Shown: in pieces, positions 49,243 to 58,529 of the stretch
Position numbering within the stretch: the stretch's first letter is position 1
How the letters are laid out: the number at the start of each line of letters is the position of its first letter
Assembly (NCBI GenBank): GCA_023055505.1
Contig: JALIRH010000095.1
Span: 620,001-684,000 of the forward strand
Direction: 5' to 3'
DNA: 64,000 bases
From: Callipepla californica brunnescens
Lineage: Eukaryota > Chordata > Aves > Galliformes > Odontophoridae
Made by a program: the position numbers and the translations under genes
The notes under the pieces: generated by a model
Told to the model about the DNA's origin: nothing
Database searches by the model: none
What the model saw: the letters and a program-made list of their open reading frames with translations, nothing else

Positions 49243-50319
49243 ATGAAGAGAGAGAGTGTCCAAACTGAGGCCCAAACCAAAGAGGAAAACCTCCCGGTCA
49301 CACCTGACCAGCCAAAGGAAGCACCAGTATCAAAGTCAGTTGCCCCTGTGGAAGGCAAGAAATGGAAACGTGTGTCCTCGCACCTAGAACGCAAAGAAGA
49401 GGTGCCGAAAGAAGAGGAAGATATAGGTGAGGGGGTGGCCACAACCCCATCACCATCGAGAAAGGCAACAAAGAAAAGTGAGAGACATGGAGAAGAAAGT
49501 GATGATGAAGGTGAAGAGAAAGTTAAAGTTACGACGTTTCGTTGGCCCGTGAAAATGTCTGAGATCCAAGGCTCAAGAAAGGAGTTTATTCGACGTCCAG
49601 ATGAGAGTATTGTCACTTGGTTGCTTCGGTGTTGGGACAACCGGGCCAACAGTGTGTCCCTTGATAGTAACGAAGCTCGCCAACTAGGAAACATTGCCCG
49701 AGATCCGGCTGTCGACAGAGGAATCAGCAGGTATATGGATGGAATCGCCAGCCTCTGGCAACGAATGCTAGTAGCTGTGAGGGAAAGATATCCCTACAAG
49801 AGTGACCTGGCACCTAAAGTGAAAAGGTGGAAAACTATTGAGGAAGGCATCCAGTATTTGAGAGAAACAGCTGTGGCGGAAATGCTGTATGATCCCACCT
49901 TTGATCCTGACGATCGGGACCATGATCCAGAGAAAGTAAGGAGTACACCCGAAATATGTCAGAAGCTTTCAAAGTCAGCACCAGAAAGGTACGCCGGTAC
50001 ACTAGTGACAACGTTCAACAGATATGAGGACCAAGACAGAAAACCCCCAGTTTTTGAACTAATTCTTACACTTCAAAACTTCAAACAAAAATTTCCGCCG
50101 CCATACACGTCCATTTCAGCCATATCAAAGTTAGAAGGACAAATGGAAGATATACTGGGAAAATTATCCCAACTGATTGATAGGGTTGAATCGGTTGCAG
50201 CTATCAGAAGCAAACGCCATCCTGCTCGAGCAAATGACAGCACTAACTTCACTAACTTCATGTCGCGTGCGGCTTTGTGGAGTTACTTACGTGCAAATGG
50301 AGAAGATATGAAGGAATGA
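49243..50319 (+). CDS. ERV Gag polyprotein (C-terminally frameshifted)
   Basis: Open from 49189 to TGA 50317-50319; the first ATG in this frame is at 49243. About 358 codons. The N-terminal third is highly charged (Lys/Glu-rich, about residues 10-100) and is followed by a capsid-like region with 'RWPVKMSEIQGSRKEF' and 'RYMDGIASLWQRMLVAVRER'. No CCHC zinc knuckle is visible, which is common for ERV-L-type Gag. After the stop another frame reads 'RVRVRELQHRPTTSEVVP' (about 50342-50400), which looks like the lost Gag tail, so a frameshift near 50325 probably ended the ORF early. The assignment as Gag rests mainly on position. Confidence 0.75.
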   Translation: MKRESVQTEAQTKEENLPVTPDQPKEAPVSKSVAPVEGKKWKRVSSHLERKEEVPKEEEDIGEGVATTPSPSRKATKKSERHGEESDDEGEEKVKVTTFRWPVKMSEIQGSRKEFIRRPDESIVTWLLRCWDNRANSVSLDSNEARQLGNIARDPAVDRGISRYMDGIASLWQRMLVAVRERYPYKSDLAPKVKRWKTIEEGIQYLRETAVAEMLYDPTFDPDDRDHDPEKVRSTPEICQKLSKSAPERYAGTLVTTFNRYEDQDRKPPVFELILTLQNFKQKFPPPYTSISAISKLEGQMEDILGKLSQLIDRVESVAAIRSKRHPARANDSTNFTNFMSRAALWSYLRANGEDMKE

Positions 50320-50514
50320 CATCAAAAACCCACCCCTGCACTGCGAGTACGGGTGAGAGAATTACAACACAGACCAACTACCAGCGAAGTTGTTCCCGTC
50401 ACTACAGGTAATGAATAGAGGGGCCCTGCCCTCAGCCAGAGGAGGGAGAGGGATAATAGAGTGTATTGGACTGTGTGGATTCGGTGGCCTGGCACATCAA
50501 ACCCACAGAAATAG

Positions 50515-50754
50515 GAGGCACTGGTGGATACTGGTGCACAATGTACTCTAACGCCTTCAAGTTATAAAGGGGCAGAATTGATTCATCTCTCTGGAGTGAC
50601 TGGCGGCTTTCAGGAATTGTCTGTGCTGGAGGCAGAAATAAGCCTCACGGGTAAAGACTGGCAGAAGCATCTTATAGTGATTGGACAGGGGGCCCCACGC
50701 ATACTTGGTATAGACTATCTCAGAAGGGGGCACTTTAAGGATCCCAAGGGGTAG
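50515..50754 (+). pseudogene. ERV aspartic protease
   Basis: About 80 codons with the active-site motif 'LVDTGAQCTLTPS' (about 50521-50560) and the C-terminal 'ILGIDYLRRG' (about 50704). The active-site Asp is intact. An in-frame TAG at 50512 just before it and TAG at 50752-50754 after it interrupt the frame. The reading continues in the same frame after the second stop ('RWAFGIATVDTDSIKQLSV') into the pre-RT linker. Confidence 0.85.
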
Positions 50755-50924
50755 CGATGGGCTTTTGGAATAGCTACTGTGGACACAGATAGCATTAAGC
50801 AACTATCTGTTTTACCTGGCCTGTCAGAAGATCCATCTGTTGTGGGGTTGCTACAAGTGGAGGAGCAACAGGTACCAATTGCTACAAAAACGGTGCACAG
50901 ACGGCAGTACCGCACCAACAGGGA

Positions 50925-51670
50925 TTCCTTGCTCCCCATCTGATTCGTCAGCTAGAGAGCCAGGGAGTGATCAGCAAAACTCACTCCCCGTTTAACAGCC
51001 CCATATGGCCAGTGCGTAAAGCCAACGGAGAATGGAGGTTGACGGTAGATTACCGTGGCCTGAACGAAGTCACACCTCCACTGAGTGCTGCTGTGCCAGA
51101 CATGCTTCAACTCCAGTATGAACTGGAGTCAAAAGCAGCCAAGTGGTATGCCACCATTGACATTGCTAACGCCTTCTTTTCAATTCCCTTGGCCACAGAA
51201 TGCAGGCCACAGTTTGCCTTCACCTGGAGAGGCGTTCAGTACACCTGGAACCGTTTGCCCCAGGGGTGGAAGCACAGCCCAACCATTTGCCATGGGTTGA
51301 TCCAAACTGCATTGGAACAGGGTGCTGCTCCTGAGCATCTGCAGTACATCGATGATATTGCTGTATGGGGCAATACAGCAGAGGAAGTTTTTAAGAAAGG
51401 AGAGACAATAATACAGATCCTCCTGCGAGCTGGCTTCGCTATTAAGCGAAGCAAAGTGAAAGGACCTGCACAAGAAATTCAGTTCCTAGGCATAAAGTGG
51501 CAAGATGGACGTCGTCACATCCCAACAGATGGGATTGACAAAATTACTGCCATGTCTCCACCCACCAGTAAGACAGAGAGCCAAGCTTTTCTGGGTGTAG
51601 TGGGATTTTGGAGACTGCATGTTCCAAACTACAGCCTCATTGTGAGCCCCCTTTATCAGGTGACCTCTGG
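50925..51670 (+). pseudogene. ERV reverse transcriptase, ERV-L-like
   Basis: RT palm and fingers are nearly intact: 'SPFNSPIWPVRKANGEWRLT', 'TVDYRGLNEV', 'IDIANAFFSIPL', LPQGW at 51255-51269 and the polymerase YIDD at 51345-51356, then 'FLGIKW' and 'TESQAFLGVVGFWR'. This run of motifs matches ERV-L/spumavirus-like RT rather than gamma- or betaretroviral RT. Frameshifts near 50925 (entry from the protease linker) and near 51665 (exit to the connection domain) break the polyprotein. Confidence 0.87.
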
Positions 51671-52302
51671 AAGAAGAATGATTTTGTGTGGGGCCCTGAG
51701 CAGCAGCAGGCTTTTGAGCAAATGAAGCAGGAGATAGCCCGTGCCGTGGCCCTGGGGCCAGTGCGGACGGGACAGGATGTAAAGAACATCCTCTACACTG
51801 CTGCTGGAAAGGAAGGTCCCACTTGGAGTTTGTGGCAAAGAGCTTCTGGAGAGACCCGAGGCCGACCCCTTGGTTTCTGGAGTCGAGCATACAGGGGGTC
51901 TGAGGAGCGCTACACTCCAACTGAGAAGGAGATCTTAGCCGCATATCAGGGGGTTCGAGCTGCTTCTGAAGTAATCGGTACTGAAACGCAGCTCCTTCTG
52001 GCACCTCGACTGCCAGTACTGAACTGGATGTTTAAAGGAACAGTTCCCTCTACCCATCATGCTACTGATGCCACTTGGAGTAAGTGGATTGCGCTGATTA
52101 CACAGCGAGCTCGGATGGGGAACCCCAACTGTTCAGGAATCCTGGAGGTGATCATGGACTGGCCTGAAGGTAAAAAGTTTGGAACAACACCAGCAGAGGA
52201 GGTGTCACGTGCTAAAGAAGCCTCACCATATAATGAACTAACAGAAGATGAAAAGAGATACGCCCTGTTCACAGATGGATTGTGTCGCTTTGTGGGAAAG
52301 CC
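51671..52302 (+). pseudogene. ERV RT connection and start of RNase H, truncated
   Basis: After the frameshift the pol frame continues with 'DFVWGPEQQQAFEQMKQEI', a connection domain with 'GRPLGFWSRAY' and 'YTPTEKEILAAYQGVRAA', and the RNase H start 'YALFTDGLCRFVG' holding its first catalytic Asp (about 52270). The match stops at about 52302, where the 11-bp minisatellite begins. A stop at 52328-52330 then closes the frame. Confidence 0.87.
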
Positions 52303-55300
52303 CGATTGCTGCCCCATAGCTGCCCCATAGCCTCGCCATAGCTTCCTCTTAGATGCCCCACTGCAGCCCCATAGCTGCCTCACTGCTGCCCCATCGCTGA
52401 CCCACTACTGCCTCACTGCTGCCCCATAGCTTCCCAATAGCTGCCTCACCGTTGCCGCATATCTGCCCCGTAGCCTCCCCACAGCCTCCTCATAGCTACC
52501 CAATAGCTGCCTCACTGGTGCACCATAGCTGCCCCAGAGCCTCGCCATAGCCTCATCATAGCTGCCCCACTGCTACCCCATAGCTGCCTCATAGCCGCCC
52601 CATAGCCACCCCATAGCTTCCTCACTGCTGCCCCATAGCTGCTCCATAGCCTCCCCATAGCCTCCTCAGAGCTGCCCCATAGCTGCCCTATAGCCTCCTC
52701 ATAGCTGTCCCACTGCTGCCCCATAGCTGCCCCGTGGCTGCCTCATAGCTGTCAAACTGCTGCCCCATTGACGCCCCATAGCTTCCTCACTGATGCACCA
52801 TAGCTGCCCCATAGCCTCCCCATAGCCTCTTTATAGCTGCCCCACTGCTGCCCCTTAGATGCCCAATGGCTGCCTCATAGCCTCCCCGTAGCTGCCCCAC
52901 TGCTGCCCCATAGCCTCCCCATAGCCTCTTCATAGCTGCCTCACTGCTGCCCCACAGCCGCCTCATGGCTGCCTCATACCTGCCCCATAGCTGCCTCATA
53001 GCCGCTCCATAGCTGCTGCATAGGCTCCTCGGAGCTGCCCCATAGCTTCCTCAATGCGGCCCCAGAGCTGCCCAACTGCAGCCCCATGCTTGCCTCATAG
53101 CTTTTCCATAGCTGCCCCATAGCCTCCCCATAGCCGCCCCATAGCTGCCTCACTGCAGCTTCATAGCTGCCCCGTAGTCTCCCCATAGCCTCCTCATACC
53201 TGTCCCATCGCTGCCTCTCTGCTGCCCCATAGTTGCCCCGTAGCCTCCTCATAGCTACCCCACTACTGCCCCATACCTGCCCCACTGCTGCTACATATCC
53301 ACCCCATAGATGTCTCACTGGTGTCCCATTGCCACCCCATGGCTGCCTAATAGCCGCCCCATTGCTGCCCCACTGCTGCCCCATAGCTGCACCATGGCTG
53401 CCTCATAGCTGTCCAATACCTGCCCTATAGCCTACCCATAGCCTCCTCATAGCTCTCTCACTGCTTCCCCATAGTTGCCCCATGGCTGCCTTGTAGCCGC
53501 CCCATAGCTGGTCCATAGCCTCCTCTTAGCTGCCCCACTGCTGCCCCATAGCCGTTTGATGGCTGCCCCATGGCTACCCCATAGCTGCCCCACTTCTGCC
53601 CCATAGCCTCCCCATAGTCTCCTCATAGCTGCCTCACTGCTGCCCCATAGCTGCCTCATAACTGCAAAACTGCTGCCCCATTGCCGCCTCGTAGCTTCCT
53701 CACTGATGCACAATAGCTGCCCCATAGCCTCCCCATAGCTTCCTCTTAGCTGCCCCACTGCAGCCCCATAGCTGCAGCACTTATGCCCCATAGCTGACCC
53801 ACTACTGCCTCACTGCTGCCCCATAGCCTCCCCATAGCTGCCTCACTGCTGCCCCTAGCTGCCTCAGTGGTGCCCCAGACGTACCCCATGGCTGCCCCAT
53901 AGCCTCCCCATAGCTGCCTCACTGGTGCCCCAGACGTACCCCATGGCTGCCTCATAGCCGCCCCATAGCTGCCCCATTACTGCCCCATAGCCTCCCCATA
54001 CTTGCCCCATAGCTGTCTCACTGCTGCCCCATAGCCACCCCATAGCTGCCTCCCTGCTCCACCATAGCTTCCCTATGTCTGCCTCATCGCCACCCCATAG
54101 CTGCCTCATAACCTCTCGATATCTGCTCCATAGCTGCCCCACTGCTGCCCCATACCTGCCCCATAGCCTCCCCATAGCCGTCCCATAGCTGCCTCACTGC
54201 TGCCCCATGGTGCCCAATGGCTGCCTAATAGCCGCCCGATAGCCTTGCCACTGCTTCCCAATAGCTGCCCAATAGCTGCCCCACTACTGCCCCATAGACG
54301 CCCCATAGCTGCCTCATCGGCTTCCCATAGCCTCCTCATAGCTGCCTCATTGCTGCCTCACTGCTGCTTCATAGCTGCCCCATAGCCTCCCCATAGTCTC
54401 CTCATAGTTGCCCCACTGCTGCCCCATAGACGCCCCATAGCTGCCTCACTGCTGCTTCATAGCTGCCCCATAGCCTCCCAATTGCCTCCTCTTAGCTGCC
54501 ACACCGCTGCCCCAGAGCTGCTTGATAAGTGCCTCATACCTGTCCCATAGCTGCCTCACTGCTGCCCCATAGCCTCCTCATAGCCTCCTCATATCTGCCC
54601 CACTGCTGCTCCATATCCGCCCCATAGCTGCCCGACTGCTGCCCCGTAGCCTCCCCATAGCTGCCTCACTGGTGCCCCAAAACTGCCTCACTGCTGCCCC
54701 ATAGCCTCCCCATAGCCTCCTCATAGCTGCCCAACTGCTGCCCCATAGCTGCCTCACTGCTTCCCCACTACTGCCCCATAGCCTCCTCATAGCTACCTCA
54801 TAGCTGCCTCACTTCTGCCCCTTACCTGCCCCACTACTTCCCCATAGCTGCCCCACTAATGCCCCATAGCTGCCCCATAGCCTCTCCTGAGCCGCCACAT
54901 AGCTGCCTCACTACTGCCCCATAGCTGCCCAACTGCTGCCTCATAGCTGCCAAACTACTGCCCCATAGCCGCCCCAAAGCTGTTTCAAATCTGCTCCATA
55001 GCTGCCCCATAGCCTCCTCATAGCTGTTCTATAGCTAGCTCACTGCTGCCCCATAGCTGCCCCATAGCCTCCCTATAGCTTCCTCTTAGATGCCCCACTG
55101 CGGCCCCATAGCTGCAGCACTAATGCCCCATAGCTGACCCACTACTGCCTCACTGCTGCCCCATAGCTTCTCAATAGCTACCTCAACGTTGCCACATATC
55201 TGCCCCATAGCCTCCCCACAGCCTCTTCATAGCTACCCAATAGCTGCCTCACTGGTGCACCATAGCTGCCCCAGAGCCTCGCCATAGCCTCATCATAGCT

Positions 55301-57740
55301 GCTCCACTGCTGCCCCATTGCTACCTCCCTGCTGCCCCATAGCCGCCCCATGGCTGCCTAATAGCCGCCCAATAGCTGCCCCACTGCTGCCCCATTGATG
55401 CCTTATATCTGCCCGACTACTGCCACATAGCCACTATATACCTGCCCCATAGCCTCCCCATAGCCTCCTCATAGCTGCCCCATAGCTGCCCTCTAGCCTC
55501 CTCATAGCTGTCCCACTGCTGTCCCATAGCTGCCCCGTGACTGCCTCATAGCTGTCAAACTGCTGCCCTAAAGACGCCCCATAGCTTCCTCACTGATGCA
55601 CCATAGCTGCCGCACAGCCTCTCCATAGCCTCTTTATAGCTGCCCAACTGCTGCCCCGTAGCTGCCTCACTGCTTCCCCACTACTGCCCAATAGCTACCC
55701 CATAGCTGCCTCACTGCTGCCCCATATCTGCCCCACTACTTCCCCATAGCTGCCCCACTAATGCCCCATAGCTGCCCCATAGCCTCTCCTGAGCTGCCAC
55801 ATAGCTGCCTCACTACTGCCCCAACTGCTGCCCAACTGCTGCCTCATAGCTGCCAAACTACTGCCCCACAGCCGCCCCAAACCTGTTTCAAATCTGCTCC
55901 ATAGCTGCCCCATAGCCTCCTCATAGCTGCCCAACTGCTGCCCCATAGCTGACTCACTGCTAACCCATAGCTGCCCCATGGCTGCCTTATAGCCGCACCA
56001 TAGCTGCTTCACTGCTGCCACATATCTGACCCATAGCCGCCTCATAACTGCCTCACTGCTGCTTCATAGCCGCCCCATAGCCTCCTCATAGCCTCCTCAT
56101 ATCTGCCCCACTGCTGCCACATAGCTGTCTTACTACTGCCCCATACCTGCCCCACTGCTGCTCCATATCCGCCCCATAGCTGCCCGACTGCTGCCCCATA
56201 TCTGCCCCATAGCCTCCTCATAGCTGTTCTAAAGCTAGCTCAATGCTGTCCGATAGCTGCCCCATAGCCTCCCCATAGCCTCCTCTTAACTGCCCCACTC
56301 GGCCCCATAGCTGCAGCACTAATGCCCCATAGCTGACCGACTACTCCCTCATTGCTGCCCCATAGCTTCCCCATAGCTACCTCACCGTTGCCACATATCT
56401 ACCCCATATCCTCCCCACAGCCTCCTCAAAGCTACCCCATAGCTGCCTCACTGTTGCACCATAGCTGCCCCATAGCCTCTCCATACCCTCCTCATTGCTG
56501 CCCCATAGCTGCCCCATAGCTTCCCCACAGCCTCCACATAACTGTCCCATTGGTGCCCCATAGCTGCCCCATGGCTGCCTCACTGGTGTACCATAGCTGC
56601 CCCATGGCTGCCTCACTGGTGTACCATAGCTGCCCCGTAGACTCACCATAGCCTCATCATAGCTTCCCAACTGCTGCCCCATTGTTACCTCCCTGCTGCC
56701 CTATAGCTGCCCCATAGCTGCTCCATAGCCTCCCCATAGCCTCCTCATAACTGCCCCACTAATGCCCCATAGCTGCCGCACTAATGCCCCATATTTGACT
56801 CTCTACTCCCTCACTGCTGCCCCGTAGCCTCCCTATAGCTGCCTCACTGGTGCCCCATAGCTGCCTCACTGGTGCCCCATAGCTGCCTTACTGGTGCCCC
56901 ATAGCTGCCCCATAGCTTCCCCACAGCCTTCTCATAGCTGCCTCACTACTTCCTCACTACTGCCCCATAGCTTTCTCATAGCTACCCCATAGCTGCCTCA
57001 CTGCTGCCCCATATCTGCCCCACTACTTCCCCATAGCTGCCCCACTAATGCCCCATAGCTGCCACATAGCCTCTTAATAACCGTCCCATATCTGCCCCAC
57101 TGCTGCTCCATTGCCTCCCCATAACCTCCTCATAGCTGACCCATAGCTGCCCCATAGCTACCTCACTGCTGCCCCATACGTGCCCCATGGCTGCCTAATT
57201 CCCGTCCCATAGCTGCTCCACTGCTGCCTTATATCTGCCCAACTACTGCCACATAGGCGCTCTATAGCTGCCCCATAGCCTCCCCTTAGCCTCCTCATAG
57301 CTGCCCCATAGCTAGCTCTCTGCTGCCACATAGCTTCCCCATAGCCTCCTCATAGCTGTCCCACTGCTGCCCCATAGCTGCCAAAATGCTGCCCCAAAGC
57401 CGCCCCATAGCTTCCTCACTGATGCACCATAGCTGCCCCATAGCCTCCCATAGCCTCCTTATAGCTGCCTCACTGCTACTCCATAGCTCCATCACTGCTT
57501 CCTCATAGCTGCCCCACTACTGCCTCATAGCTGCTTGATGGCTGCCTAATAGCCGCCCCATACCTGCCCCACTGTTGCCCCATAACTGCCCCATGGCTAC
57601 CCTTAGAGCTGCCCCACTTCTGTCCCATAGCTGCCCCATAGCTGCCCCACTGCTGCCCCGTGGCTGCCTCATTTCTGCCCCATACCTGCCTTACTGCAGC
57701 CCCATAGCCACCCCATAGCTGCCTCATATCCTCCCCATAG
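52303..57740. repeat. 11-bp minisatellite array, left block
   Basis: Degenerate tandem array of 11-mers such as CTGCCCCATAG, CTGCCTCACTG, CCTCCCCATAG and CCTCCTCATAG; the minus strand is CTATGGGGCAG-like. About 5.4 kb, roughly 490 units. Because three 11-mers make 33 bases, minus-strand reading gives 11-residue peptide repeats ('GQLWGSYGAAM'-like, up to 136 codons at 52974-53384), which are not treated as genes. Long segments recur: the block at about 52390-52575 is repeated near 55134-55320 and partly near 56332, and 54812-55005 near 55722. Confidence 0.95.
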
Positions 57741-58009
57741 CCTCCTCATAGATGTTACAAGTGCTAGGGGAAAAAAGAGAGCGCCGCGCGGCCCCGGAAT
57801 CCTGCCCCGCCCCTCCCCCGCTGCCGCTGCCGCTGCCGCTGCCCCTGCCCAGCCCCACCCCCAAAGCTCACAGTGCCTCCCGTACAGCCGCCGCCGCCGC
57901 TCCAACGTGCGGTTCCCACGGCAACGGAGCCGCCGCCGCCGCCGCCGCTCCAACGCGCGGTTTCCGCGGTTTCCGCGGCGCCGCCACCGCCGCCGCCATA
58001 GTACTCCAC

Positions 58010-58118
58010 CGCTCCGTTCATCTGCGGGGGGGGGGACTTCCGTTTCCGGCTTCCGGGACCGGCGCACGCGTAGTGCTATTCCCAGAGCCGCGCGCAGTGG
58101 GGGTGGGGCTGTTCGGCC
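58010..58118 (+). promoter_or_regulatory. Putative CpG-island promoter
   Basis: Upstream of the ATG at 58119 are two ETS-family core words (CTTCCGT/CTTCCGG, about 58037-58056) and an NRF1-like palindrome (58061-58070), a typical TATA-less housekeeping promoter arrangement. Only sequence motifs support this. Confidence 0.5.
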
Positions 58119-58195
58119 ATGGCGTTGGCGGGGGGGGGAGGTCGCGCAACGTGGAGCTCCTGGGGGAGCTACAGCGGCTGCTCGCGCACACGCAG
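58119..58195 (+). CDS. Putative first coding exon of an unidentified gene
   Basis: ATG at 58119-58121 in strong context (GGCCATGG) and a consensus donor CAG|GTGGGA at 58195/58196. The ATG frame passes a G9 run (58130-58138). In the frame one base shifted after this run the peptide is 'RNVELLGELQRLLAHTQ', which looks like a normal helix, whereas the ATG frame gives Ser/Trp-rich sequence. The G-run length may therefore be a mutation or a sequencing/assembly error. I do not recognise the gene, and no second exon is seen in the window. Confidence 0.45.
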
Positions 58196-58529
58196 GTGGG
58201 AAAGGGGAGGGGGGGAGGAGTGGGGTGGCGGAGGGAGAAGGGGGGAATAGGGTGTGGGTGGGGTGGGGCGGAGTTGGGTGAGGGACGGGGATGTGGGGCT
58301 GGGGTTGGGGCTAATGGGGCTCGATGCTCGGTTCTAAGTCCGGGTGCTCAGTTAGGGGTCTGAAGGCTCTGTTATGGGGCTGGGGCTGCAGATGTGGGGT
58401 CGGGGTTATGGGGCTGGGGTCGGGGTTGTGGGTCCGGGGCCGTCGATGTGGGGGAGGGATCAGCCAGTCCTCATTGGTGGGCAACCATGGAAGGGGCGAG
58501 GACTCCAACAAAAGAAGCGGGGGGAAACC

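Larger units (their letters stand above)
47890..52302 (+). mobile_element. ERV-L-like endogenous retrovirus, 5' LTR to start of RNase H
   Basis: Plus-strand ERV with LTR, tRNA-Lys-type primer site, leader ORF, gag, protease, RT with YIDD, connection domain and the first residues of RNase H. It inserted into CR1 on its left. On its right the sequence changes within 'FTDGLCRFVGK' to an 11-bp minisatellite, so most of RNase H, integrase and the 3' LTR are gone. It has few inactivating changes (a stop after protease, frameshifts near 50325, 50925 and 51665), so it is younger than the minus-strand ERV. Confidence 0.9.
57741..58529. other. CpG island interrupting the minisatellite
   Basis: GC- and CpG-rich non-repeat DNA with GCC/GCN runs (57815-58000), a G11 tract near 58025, ETS-type CTTCCGG words near 58045-58055, an NRF1-like GGCGCACGCG at 58061-58070, an ATG in good context and a splice donor. 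From about 58196 it becomes G-rich intron-like sequence until the minisatellite resumes. Long ORFs on both strands (57752-58363, 57669-58067) come from GC richness and are not accepted as genes. Confidence 0.8.

Noticed and set aside
49221..49694. 157-codon minus-strand ORF opposite the ERV gag
   Set aside because: Shadow of the gag frame; Ser/Leu-rich composition mirrors the Lys/Glu-rich coding strand.
57752..58363. 203-codon plus-strand ORF and overlapping minus-strand ORFs across the CpG island
   Set aside because: GC-rich sequence lacks stop codons by composition; low-complexity Pro/Ala/Arg runs on both strands and the splice donor at 58196 argue against one long exon.
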